Of a stretch of 57,996 nucleotides of DNA, positions 25,223 to 32,987 are shown piece by piece. This stretch comes from Planctomycetota bacterium. GTDB taxonomy: Bacteria > Planctomycetota > Planctomycetia > Pirellulales > PLA5. The notes below the pieces were generated by a model, which saw only the letters and a program-made list of their open reading frames with translations, was not told the origin of the DNA and did no database searches. Made by a program: the position numbers and the translations under genes. The stretch is from NCBI GenBank assembly GCA_003576845.1, contig QEVJ01000015.1:1-57996 (forward strand). The letters run 5' to 3'. Every line of letters begins with the position of its first letter. The stretch's first letter is position 1.

Positions 25223-27463
25223 CTAAGCGAGGTTCGCCACGGCGAGTGTGGCGGTGTTACGGAGGCTGCGGTCGATGTCTTCGAGGGCACGCGTGGCTTT
25301 GCGCTGTTCGGCCAACTGGTCGCGCTGGATACGGTCCGTGCGATCACGGTCTCGGCCCGCTTCGTGGCGGAGGATCGCTTCGGCGGCTTCCCGCGTGCCG
25401 ACGGCCAACAGATCGGCAGCATCGCCCGCAGACTTCTTCGCGGCGGCTTCCACGTCGCGGGTTGCGCCGTTGAGCGTGTCGAGTTGGCTGATGATCTCTT
25501 GCAGCTTGGCCGACTGCTCGTCGCCGGCGGGCGGTTGCGGAACCGGCGGCGGCGCTCCCGGCAACGTCGGCCGAGCACCGACGCCCGGTGAGGCTGTCGG
25601 ACGCGACGCGGCGTCCTGGGCGGCTCGGTCGGCGCGAACGCGGTCCCGCTCGGCCTGCATTTGGGCGATGAGCGCGTCCCGCTCCCGTTTGAAGTCTTCG
25701 AGGATGCCGGTGAACGGCGTCTCTTGCGACATCTGGTCCTGAAATGCTTCGGCGAACAGCGTCGCCATCCGAGCGCCGATGGCATCGAAGTCGCCCGAAG
25801 CAATCGCCGCGATCAGTTCACCAATGGCATCCGCCGCACCACGAATCACGCCGATGATTGCGTTAGCCGTTTTGGGCACGAGATCGAGGACGAAGAACAG
25901 CGCCGTGCCCGCCGCGTTTTTCGCCAGTTCCCAGGTCAGCGACCAATTCGTCGTGAGAAGACTCAGCATGTCGAGCACGTCGCGGACGAAACCGGCGAAC
26001 CAGCCGAACGCCGTCGAGAGACTTTGAGTGAACGTCTGCCCGAACAGGTTTTGCCACTGTTCGTTGATCCAGCCGAGCGCCGTGCTGGCCGCGTCGACGA
26101 TGCCGCCCCACAAAGCGATCACGCCTTCAGCCGCGTTCCGCCAGACCTCGACGAACAGCGTGCCCCACTGCTGAATCACGGCCCGATTGGCGTCGATCTG
26201 CTGGCCGATCCACCCGAATACCGCCGTGGCGGCGTCGGCGACCGATTGCCACGCGGTCGTGAGAGCGCCAGTGACGAGTTCGACGACCGGCTGCAAGCGT
26301 TGCCAGAGGTCGGCGGCGTGCGCCGCAATCGACGCGAAAACGGGTTGCGCCGCTGCTTGCACAGCCGAGAATCCGCCGGCGAGCGTTTCGAGCGCCGATG
26401 CGCCGAAATCCTTGATCGACGCCCACGCACCCGACCAATCGACGGTCGCCGCCGCGAGCGCGGCCAAACCGGCGACGAGCAGGCCGATCGGCGAAGTCAG
26501 CACACCTAGCAGTGCGCCGGCACCGGTAAGCAGTGCGTTGAAGCCGGTGAACGCCTTGGCGACGAGGTCGATGCCCGAACCGAGCGCCGAGACGGAAACA
26601 CCCACGCCGGCCAGCGCCGTGCCGGCCGCGGTCAGCCCCAGGCCGACTGCGCCGAGGATGGTGACCAGCTGCTGGTTATCGGCAATCCATGCCCGCACGT
26701 GGGCAGCAACCGCCGCGGCCTGGGCGGAGAATTGAGTAATTGCCGGCGCGACTGCCGCGCCGACCGTAAGTACGATCGCCTGCCAGACGCGGTTGAGGGC
26801 GTCGAGCGCGTCGTTGAGCGCCGCGGCGCTCTTGGCCGTCGGGCCGGACATGGTGAGGCCCAGCTGGTCTGCCTGCTGCATCATTTCCCGGATGCCGCTC
26901 GCGCCCATCTGCATCGTCGGCAATAGCGCCGCCCCGCCGCGCCCGAGCAGGTCCATCGCCGCCGACGTTTGCAACGCAGGGTCTTCGATCCGCGAGATCG
27001 CTTCGGCGACGGCGAAGAATTGCTCTTCCGGCGAGAGCGCGAGCAGCTTTTGGAAGTCGACGCCGATCGCGGCGAAGGCGTCCTGCGCCGTCTTCGATCC
27101 GGCCGCCGCCTCGCTCATGTTCTGCTGGAGCTTCCGAAACCCCTTCTCGAAATCTTCGAGGCTCGAACCCGATTGCGAGAACACGAACGCCAGTTGCGAG
27201 AGCGACTCGACGGCCAACCCCGTTCGCTGGCTCATCTTGTCGAACACGTCTCCCGTGTTCGAGAACGTCTTGGCGGCCAGCGCCAGCGGCGCGGTGATCG
27301 CGCTGCCGATGCCGGCCAATCCCAGGCCGACGTTGCGAATCGCCGCGCCGAAGTTTTTGAGCCGCTTCTCCGCCGATTTCAGCACGCGGACCATCTGCGA
27401 GTCGTCGGCGAACAATTCGACGAACGCACGGCCGGCTCGGATGGCGGAAGCGGATGCAGGCAT
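25223..27463 (-). CDS. Phage tail tape-measure protein (TP901-type)
   Basis: 746 residues. The N-terminal 200 residues resemble the TP901 tape-measure core (FVELFADDSQMVRVLKSAEK, then TGLAVESLSQLAFVFSQSGS, and a GASGIREMMQQADQLGL segment). The middle has several hydrophobic stretches (about 215-345: WQAIVLTVGAAVAPAITQF; LGAVGLGLTAAGTALAGVGV). The C-terminal 190 residues are charged and helical with a proline-rich linker (RPTLPGAPPPVPQPP); this is the part duplicated in cassette A. In siphoviruses the length of this protein sets tail length. It follows the chaperone frames and precedes the distal-tail genes, as expected. Confidence 0.85.
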   Translation of the reverse strand: MPASASAIRAGRAFVELFADDSQMVRVLKSAEKRLKNFGAAIRNVGLGLAGIGSAITAPLALAAKTFSNTGDVFDKMSQRTGLAVESLSQLAFVFSQSGSSLEDFEKGFRKLQQNMSEAAAGSKTAQDAFAAIGVDFQKLLALSPEEQFFAVAEAISRIEDPALQTSAAMDLLGRGGAALLPTMQMGASGIREMMQQADQLGLTMSGPTAKSAAALNDALDALNRVWQAIVLTVGAAVAPAITQFSAQAAAVAAHVRAWIADNQQLVTILGAVGLGLTAAGTALAGVGVSVSALGSGIDLVAKAFTGFNALLTGAGALLGVLTSPIGLLVAGLAALAAATVDWSGAWASIKDFGASALETLAGGFSAVQAAAQPVFASIAAHAADLWQRLQPVVELVTGALTTAWQSVADAATAVFGWIGQQIDANRAVIQQWGTLFVEVWRNAAEGVIALWGGIVDAASTALGWINEQWQNLFGQTFTQSLSTAFGWFAGFVRDVLDMLSLLTTNWSLTWELAKNAAGTALFFVLDLVPKTANAIIGVIRGAADAIGELIAAIASGDFDAIGARMATLFAEAFQDQMSQETPFTGILEDFKRERDALIAQMQAERDRVRADRAAQDAASRPTASPGVGARPTLPGAPPPVPQPPAGDEQSAKLQEIISQLDTLNGATRDVEAAAKKSAGDAADLLAVGTREAAEAILRHEAGRDRDRTDRIQRDQLAEQRKATRALEDIDRSLRNTATLAVANLA

Positions 27464-27473
27464 AGAACCGGGA

Positions 27474-27752
27474 CTACGGGCTGGGGACTGGAGGTTGGTG
27501 AGGGACGAAGTCCTTTAGCGCTTCAATGCCGACGACGATGTTCGGCTTAGGTTTGGCGAGCGGGTGGAAATCATCGGGCAGGAACGGCTTACTGCGTTTC
27601 TTCTTGTCGCGGTGGATGTTGGCCATCAGGGCGCACGTCATGGCGGTATGGTTCCAACGGTCGGTCTGCCGGGCTTCGTCCATCACGAGCAAGTCTCGCA
27701 GCGTCCACGGGCCAGGATCGATGCCCAGTCGACCGGCGAGCGCGAGGATCAA
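27474..27752 (-). CDS. Second tail-assembly chaperone frame (T-like)
   Basis: The frame runs open well upstream (to 27929), overlapping the previous gene in the -1 frame. Two routes are possible: a TTG at 27752 that overlaps the upstream TGA, with GAGGAG about 12 bases before it, giving 92 residues; or a programmed -1 frameshift making a fusion, as in lambda G/GT. The protein sequence starts RLILALAGRLGIDPGPWTLR and ends PHQPPVPSP, with DEARQTDRWNHTAMTCALMA in the middle. No perfect heptamer slippery site was found, so the start mechanism is open. It lies directly before the tape-measure gene. Confidence 0.6.
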   Translation of the reverse strand: MILALAGRLGIDPGPWTLRDLLVMDEARQTDRWNHTAMTCALMANIHRDKKKRSKPFLPDDFHPLAKPKPNIVVGIEALKDFVPHQPPVPSP

Positions 27753-28204
27753 TCGCCAGTTGGGCTCCTCGCTTGAACCGTCTTGGTGTTCATCGCCCTT
27801 TCGAGCATCGTTTGAATCAGCTTGTCGCCCTCGGTTTCCAGCAGCGTCATCGCTTCGGCCTGCTTGCGCTTCGTCGCCGCGAGGACCATCCGCAGAAATG
27901 TCCGCTGCGGCTCTTGGAAAAAATCGCACAGCGCCTCCAACAGCGCTGTCGTGGCCTCGGTCAACGTGTCGCCGCCGAGCGCCGAGGCGAATTGTTCGTC
28001 GGAGACGTTCTTCTCTTCCGCCTGCGGCAGCACGAGGACAAACAGCACGTCGACGAGCGTGACCGGATCGGCCAGACGCAAGAGCAGGTCGCCTTCCTGC
28101 AAGTCGGCCAGATTTAACTTGAGTCGCTGGCGCACGCGCCTAATCTGGGCCACGTCGACGGTGACGAGCCACTCGCGGCCGTTGGCATCTTTGAAGCTAG
28201 GCAT
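27749..28204 (-). CDS. First tail-assembly chaperone (G-like)
   Basis: 151 residues, mostly helical and acidic, beginning MPSFKDANGREWLVTVDVAQ and ending with TGD. Position between the tail tube protein and the overlapping second frame marks it as the tail chaperone. It is soluble, with no membrane segment. The overlap with the next frame and the shared -1 phase support a G/GT-type pair. Confidence 0.65.
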   Translation of the reverse strand: MPSFKDANGREWLVTVDVAQIRRVRQRLKLNLADLQEGDLLLRLADPVTLVDVLFVLVLPQAEEKNVSDEQFASALGGDTLTEATTALLEALCDFFQEPQRTFLRMVLAATKRKQAEAMTLLETEGDKLIQTMLERAMNTKTVQARSPTGD

Positions 28205-28287
28205 GGCACATCCACGGGTTTACGATGGGGCACGCAGGACAAGGGCAGGGGCGCGTGGGTGAGCACGCGTTGTCCTGCTTTGTTCGA

Positions 28288-28728
28288 TTACGGAACCGTG
28301 TACCAAAAGGGCGCATTGGCGGCATAGGTCGGCTTGATCGACACGTCGACGGTGACCGCTTCTTCGAGGTTCTGCGTCATCGAGAAGTTGATCACCATGC
28401 ACGTGGCCCGCAGACCCTGCTTGCCGCTGACCGTGATGTCGCCGTCCATCACGGCATACTCGACCGGCGTTTTGTTGAGATAGGCGTCGCGGATGGCGAC
28501 GAACCCGGCGTCGGCCGTGTCGTAAACCATCTGGAAGTCGATGCTGCCCCGGTTGAGCGCAGGCACGGTCGCTTCCCAGCCGTTGTTGCCGCGGGTGGTG
28601 ACGTCGGCCTCGCTGGTCTCGAAGTTCTTTGCGAGATCCTTCACGTTGGGAATCTCGTTCCAGGCGGGCGTGCCGAACGAACCCGTGTTGCGGTACAGCT
28701 TGCAATCTTTGCCGAGGACGAAGGCCAT
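28288..28728 (-). CDS. Major tail tube protein
   Basis: 146 residues. The N-terminal YRNTGSFGTPAWNEIPNVKD and the centre GSIDFQMVYD...FVAIRDAYLNKTPVEYAVMDG follow the pattern of TP901/HK97-type phage tail tube proteins. The absence of a tail-sheath gene nearby points to a non-contractile tail. It lies upstream of the chaperone pair and downstream of the tail-completion genes. Confidence 0.7.
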   Translation of the reverse strand: MAFVLGKDCKLYRNTGSFGTPAWNEIPNVKDLAKNFETSEADVTTRGNNGWEATVPALNRGSIDFQMVYDTADAGFVAIRDAYLNKTPVEYAVMDGDITVSGKQGLRATCMVINFSMTQNLEEAVTVDVSIKPTYAANAPFWYTVP

Positions 28729-28761
28729 GTGCTATCTCCTATGCGGAGCGATTGATTCGGG

Positions 28762-29214
28762 TTATTTGCGGACCGAGTTTCGCCACAGGTCCGGCAGGCG
28801 TTTCTGTTCTTCTACGAACGCGGGCGTCATGAACGGGCGCGGTCGATACCGGGCGGCAACCGGCCGGCGCTGGCGGGGCGGAACGAACCGCGACGTACCG
28901 CCGTGTTCGAGTAGTTCGGGGGCGGTGCCGGGGCCCGACGTCCGTGTCGGGCCGATCACCACCGACTTATTGGTTGGCTCGAAACTGAAGAAGATGAACT
29001 TCTTGAGCGTGCCGACGTGCGAACTGGGCGGCTGGCCCGGCTCGCTGATCCCTTTGCGCTTGCGGATGCTCGAACGGGACCGCGTGCGGACGAACGCGCC
29101 GAACCGCGACAGGTTGCGGTTGGTGGCACGGTCCGTAGCGTTCTGCACGGCGGGACGGTCGAAGAACCCGGCCTTCGCCTCGCGTAGTCCAATGGTGAAT
29201 CCGCTCGTCGCCAC
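28762..29214 (-). CDS. Putative tail-completion/head-tail protein
   Basis: 150 residues, highly basic (RTRSRSSIRKRKG in the middle, RRPVAARYRPRPFMTP near the end). HK97-gp10-like proteins and other tail-completion factors are of similar size and place. No diagnostic motif is visible, so the assignment is from position between the terminator-like gene and the tail tube. Confidence 0.5.
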   Translation of the reverse strand: MATSGFTIGLREAKAGFFDRPAVQNATDRATNRNLSRFGAFVRTRSRSSIRKRKGISEPGQPPSSHVGTLKKFIFFSFEPTNKSVVIGPTRTSGPGTAPELLEHGGTSRFVPPRQRRPVAARYRPRPFMTPAFVEEQKRLPDLWRNSVRK

Positions 29215-29221
29215 GGTTGCC

Positions 29222-29650
29222 TCACAGCGTGTACCGCACGGTGACGACGCTCGTCGCCACGCGCAGCTCTTCCAAATGCTCGGGCGAGTAGATCGGGTCG
29301 ATGCCGTGCCCGACGTAGCTCGCTTCTTTCTTTTCCGAGAGCGTTCGATTGAACAGAAACCCGGCGATCTCCTCGGCGACCGCCATCACGACGGCCGCGT
29401 CGACTTCGACGTCCTGTTTGACGCGCTGCTGCACGCCGATGTCGATCGTGTACGTTCGCCGCTCGCTGGTGCGGGCCAGCGGGACGCTCTCCATCGCCCG
29501 CGGAATGACGGTCACGCGCAGCTCGTCGAGTTCGGCCAACTCGCGGACCGGCAATAGTCGCCGCACGGGAGCGAATGCCGGCGTGAACTGGCCCGTGCGG
29601 AGTTCCGCGACGACGGCGTCGGCGATCTGGACACTAAAGGGAGTGGGCAT
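29222..29650 (-). CDS. Putative tail terminator protein
   Basis: 142 residues with an alpha/beta pattern: an N-terminal helix (VQIADAVVAELRTGQF), then strands LRVTVIPRAME, TYTIDIGVQQRV, a helix VVMAVAEEIAGFLF and the terminal strand VVTVRYTL. This helix-strand layout matches tail terminators that cap the tail at its head-facing end (lambda gpU/DUF3168-like). Identification rests on pattern and gene order. Confidence 0.5.
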   Translation of the reverse strand: MPTPFSVQIADAVVAELRTGQFTPAFAPVRRLLPVRELAELDELRVTVIPRAMESVPLARTSERRTYTIDIGVQQRVKQDVEVDAAVVMAVAEEIAGFLFNRTLSEKKEASYVGHGIDPIYSPEHLEELRVATSVVTVRYTL

Positions 29651-29662
29651 GGTGATGGACGG

Positions 29663-30199
29663 TTACGTGTCGCGGCCGAACACGATGATGTCGCAATCGG
29701 TTTGGCTACTGGTGGTTTCGAGGCGGAGCATTTTGTTGGTGCCGGAGAGGGCATAGCCCGCGACGGTCGGCGCGGTGAGCAGGATGAACCCACCCGGCCT
29801 GAGCGTGATCTTGGCGGTAGTCGGAGCGCCGCTTGCGACAAAGGGCGAGGTCCACGGATTCGACGAAGCGCCCCCAACGATCAGGTCGCCGGACGAAGTC
29901 ACCTTGTTGCGAATCAGGATCGCCACGATGTTCTCGAACACGACCGTATTGCGGAGCGGGTCGGTGGCCTGCTCGAAGCCGGCGAGCGTGGACAGGTCCA
30001 ACTCGAAGCTAGCCGGGCCGGACATGTGCCGGTCGCGTTCGACGGCGACGGCATTGATCTGGTTTACGCCAACCCCTTCGGTCAGCGACAGCGCCGCCTG
30101 AAGGTGAAACAGTGCCGACAGCCCGATGCCTTCCGACGTATCGGTGAGCTTCGCGGCGAGCGTTGCTTCGCAGGTAATCTCGGAATGAACGGACGGCAT
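29663..30199 (-). CDS. Phage structural protein of unknown family
   Basis: 178 residues, beta-rich with alternating Ser/Thr/Gly: LSLTEGVGVNQINAVAVERD, DLSTLAGFEQATDP, FILLTAPTVAGYALSG, terminal IIVFGRDT. The strand content resembles decoration or neck proteins. It lies between the head-tail connector and the terminator-like protein in a tight series of genes. No named family recognised. Confidence 0.55.
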   Translation of the reverse strand: MPSVHSEITCEATLAAKLTDTSEGIGLSALFHLQAALSLTEGVGVNQINAVAVERDRHMSGPASFELDLSTLAGFEQATDPLRNTVVFENIVAILIRNKVTSSGDLIVGGASSNPWTSPFVASGAPTTAKITLRPGGFILLTAPTVAGYALSGTNKMLRLETTSSQTDCDIIVFGRDT

Positions 30200-30207
30200 G
30201 GCGGCCT

Positions 30208-30591
30208 CTATGCAGTCGTGGTCTTGACGTGCTTGGTGTGAATCCGCAGCTCACGGCGGAAGTCGTCGGCATAGCGCCACGGCGTCTGTCCGGCTGGGGC
30301 CATGACTTCGTAGACGTACTTCACGCCGGCGTCGGTCTCCTCGATCTGATCGCCGCGCTTCGGCAGCATCACCTGCCCGCCGAACGTGATGTCGGCCGTG
30401 CGGACGATGTAGTCGCGGCTTTCCCACGTCTCAATCGTCGGTTCGGCCGCGTCGCTGGCGAACTCGGTTCGCCCGATCGTGGCCGACAACACCACGCCCG
30501 CATCGCCGTGGCGGTAGACCACGGACGTGGAGAGGTGCTGGTGCCGCTGATCGGCAAGCCACGCGGCTCCGGTGTCGAGGAGGTTGGGCAT
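30208..30591 (-). CDS. Head-tail connector/closure-like protein
   Basis: 127 residues from ATG 30591 (MPNLLDTGAAWLADQRHQHL), the frame beyond that lacking a good start. Mostly beta, with SVVYRHGDAGVVLSATIGRT and YIVRTADITFGG; size and place match the head-closure (head-tail joining) proteins of siphoviruses. Starts directly after the decoration-like gene. Confidence 0.55.
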   Translation of the reverse strand: MPNLLDTGAAWLADQRHQHLSTSVVYRHGDAGVVLSATIGRTEFASDAAEPTIETWESRDYIVRTADITFGGQVMLPKRGDQIEETDAGVKYVYEVMAPAGQTPWRYADDFRRELRIHTKHVKTTTA

Positions 30592-30593
30592 TG

Positions 30594-30923
30594 CTATTGG
30601 CTCATGCGAATGCGAACGGTGGTGTCGCTGGTGCCCGCGGCGCGGACGCACTTGCCGATCTGCTTATTGCCCGACGAGGTGGCCGTGGCCTGATTTGCGG
30701 TGTCATCCCAGTACAGAATCTGGCCGACCGTGAACGACACGCCGTTCGCCTTGGCGAAGTCGAAGACACCCTCGACGTGCAATGCGCCGAGCTTGTTGGC
30801 GGCAATCGACAACTTGGCGACGCCGACCAGATCGCCTTGCACGACCACGTCGCCCGCGGCAACGGCGCTGCCGGGCGTATAGTCGATCGCTTGGCCGACT
30901 TGAACGAATGTGGCTTGAGGCAT
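30594..30923 (-). CDS. DUF2190-type capsid decoration protein
   Basis: 109 residues, beta-rich: VGQAIDYTPGSAVAAGDVVV, then GVFDFAKANGVSFTVGQILY and IGKCVRAAGTSDTTVRIRMS. The pattern of an early YTP..AVAAGDVV strand pair and later FxVGQxLYWD is typical of DUF2190 proteins, which lie next to the major capsid gene and probably act as capsid cement. It follows the capsid gene by 39 bases in the same direction. Confidence 0.7.
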   Translation of the reverse strand: MPQATFVQVGQAIDYTPGSAVAAGDVVVQGDLVGVAKLSIAANKLGALHVEGVFDFAKANGVSFTVGQILYWDDTANQATATSSGNKQIGKCVRAAGTSDTTVRIRMSQ

Positions 30924-30962
30924 GATGAAAGCTCCGAATGCGTTGTGAAGGTTGGATTGGGG

Positions 30963-32987
30963 TTACGCAGCGCCCTTGCTCTTGACCCCGGCGCGGAACT
31001 CGGCGAGCGCGACGCCGAAGTCCCAATAGACGCGCCACGTGACGCCGAGGACGTTGGGATCGGCGTCGAGGCCGAAGAACTCGACCGTCGGCGTCTGCTG
31101 GCCGTTGAGATACGCGATTTCGATTGCCGCCATATCGGCCGGATCGGCCAGCAAGTACCACGCGGTGCTGCTCGCGCCGGTGAGGTTCGTGTTCGACAGC
31201 CACGGCGACGTGATCGGCGTAAAAGCGTTCTGCCAGATGTTGACGCCCGGTGTCTTGGCGGTCGTCGGGCCGAGGACGAACTGCGACGTCATCGCCTCGC
31301 GGGCGGTCGTTTCCAGCGCCGTCGGCACCAGCAGCAATCGCGGCTCGATCATGATCGGGTCGCCGTCTGGCCCCTTCAGATCGCGGAACATCTGCACGGC
31401 CGTTGAAATGCTGGAAAGCGACAGAGCGCTCGGTGCGCCCTCGAAATAGTTCGCACGGGCAGTCGTGAAGAAGCTCGCGCCCGCGGCGGTGGCGTTGAGC
31501 GACGTGAACAGCGCCTTCTCGCGGGCGGTCACCGCCTTGCGTCCCATCTCGGTGGCGCTGCGGGCGAACGCTCCCAGGTCGTCGTTCACCAAGTCTTTGC
31601 GCGTGACCGAAAGCAATGCGCCGCGCGTATCCACTTGCCGCGTGTAAGATTCCTCCGAGAGCGACAAGTGTTTGAGCTCGCCGTCCGGCCCGACCGGCTG
31701 CAACTCGCCGTTGAGGGCCAGCGAGTAGACCGTATGTGCGTGAAAGTTCGTATGCGACCGAGCAGCGGCAATCCGGTCGGCTACCGACGGGGCCGCGTCG
31801 AAGGCCGCTCGCAGCGCCTTGTTGGCGATATTGCCGACAATGCCGGAAAGCTCGCTCGTCGAGAACGCCGCCTGAATCCACTCGCGGGTTCCCGGATCGG
31901 CGTCGATCACGCGGCCCTGCGCCGCGCAAATCTGCTCGGCACACCACCGCAAACCTCGGCGACGATACTTGGTCGCCCGTTCGAGCGTCTGCTCGGGAAA
32001 CTGCTCTTCGCAGGGCACGCCCGCCTGCAAGCAGAGCGCCGCTTCGATGACTTGGGAGGCGACCGGACCACCGTTGCCGCCAGCAACGTGGATGGCAGGA
32101 CCCGATGGCCGACTGGCGCGGAGTACGGCGAGTTCCGCTTTCGTGGCGTCCCAGCCTTCTTTGATCGCTTGCGCCTCGATCTCCGGATGGCGACCGTCGC
32201 ACGACTTGCGGATCGCGTTGATTCGGTCGAGTTCGGCGATCGCCTCGGCGCGAATCTGCACCGTGGCGCTGGGCGGCGGGTCGTCGTTCTCGGCGGGTTT
32301 CGCCGCTTGCAGGTCGTAGAGCGTTCGCAGATTCTTGGTCTGCGATTCGTTCAAGGCATCGGGCGTGAACCCTTGGGCTTCGATCCAAGCGGCGAATTCC
32401 ATATCAAGCTCCTTTTTCGGTTGAGCGGAGGCGGCGATTTGAGCGGACGTGTTGTCGTCCGCGCCGAGCACGACGAAACTGATCTCGCCGAGCGTGGCTC
32501 GCCGGGCGATGTTCACGGGGCCGGCGAACTCACGGCCGTTGGCTTGGGAGGTTTTTCCTTCAGGCACGAACTCGACTTGGTCCGCGCGGGCACCGATCGA
32601 AGATTGCCACGCGAACCCTTTGTCGTTGAGCGCGATGACCTGCTTGGCCTTCGTCGATTCGCCCATCACGTGGCCGGCGACGACGAGTTGGTGGTTTACC
32701 ACGCCGACGCTGTCCGTCTGACCCATCACGAAGTCGACGTCGCGGGTGTGGTCGAGCAGAATCGGCCGGCGCTGACCACCGACTTGCAGCCCCTGTAGGT
32801 CGACGACAACCGGGTAGCGCCAACCGGCCAACTGCATCGGCCCGCCGGTGTACGCCGTCATCGAGAACCGCCGCAGCTTGTTCTGCTCGCCTTCCGGCGC
32901 TGCCGCTTCGAGTTCGACGGCCGATGCCAGCAGGTTCAGCTCGCGCGGCTCAGGCGGCTTGTCGGGTTGGAGTTTCTTCTTCGACAT
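30963..32987 (-). CDS. Prohead protease-major capsid protein fusion
   Basis: 674 residues. The first 190 form a HK97/Mu-like prohead protease domain: H80 in ILLDHTRDVDFVMGQTDS, S129/S130 in AWQSSIGARAD and a downstream strand pair with conserved R and E. Residues about 195-674 resemble a Mu gpT-like/HK97-fold capsid protein with an N-terminal helical delta-like stretch and strands such as NIWQNAFTPITSPWL and FGLDADPNVLGVTWRVYWDF at the end. Such fusions, with the protease releasing itself during maturation, are known in some phage lineages. It overlaps the portal gene's end by 38 bases. Confidence 0.8.
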   Translation of the reverse strand: MSKKKLQPDKPPEPRELNLLASAVELEAAAPEGEQNKLRRFSMTAYTGGPMQLAGWRYPVVVDLQGLQVGGQRRPILLDHTRDVDFVMGQTDSVGVVNHQLVVAGHVMGESTKAKQVIALNDKGFAWQSSIGARADQVEFVPEGKTSQANGREFAGPVNIARRATLGEISFVVLGADDNTSAQIAASAQPKKELDMEFAAWIEAQGFTPDALNESQTKNLRTLYDLQAAKPAENDDPPPSATVQIRAEAIAELDRINAIRKSCDGRHPEIEAQAIKEGWDATKAELAVLRASRPSGPAIHVAGGNGGPVASQVIEAALCLQAGVPCEEQFPEQTLERATKYRRRGLRWCAEQICAAQGRVIDADPGTREWIQAAFSTSELSGIVGNIANKALRAAFDAAPSVADRIAAARSHTNFHAHTVYSLALNGELQPVGPDGELKHLSLSEESYTRQVDTRGALLSVTRKDLVNDDLGAFARSATEMGRKAVTAREKALFTSLNATAAGASFFTTARANYFEGAPSALSLSSISTAVQMFRDLKGPDGDPIMIEPRLLLVPTALETTAREAMTSQFVLGPTTAKTPGVNIWQNAFTPITSPWLSNTNLTGASSTAWYLLADPADMAAIEIAYLNGQQTPTVEFFGLDADPNVLGVTWRVYWDFGVALAEFRAGVKSKGAA

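Noticed and set aside
30703-32388. 561-residue minus-strand ORF in another frame
   Set aside because: Shadow of the protease/capsid fusion; very Arg-rich and lacking domain patterns.
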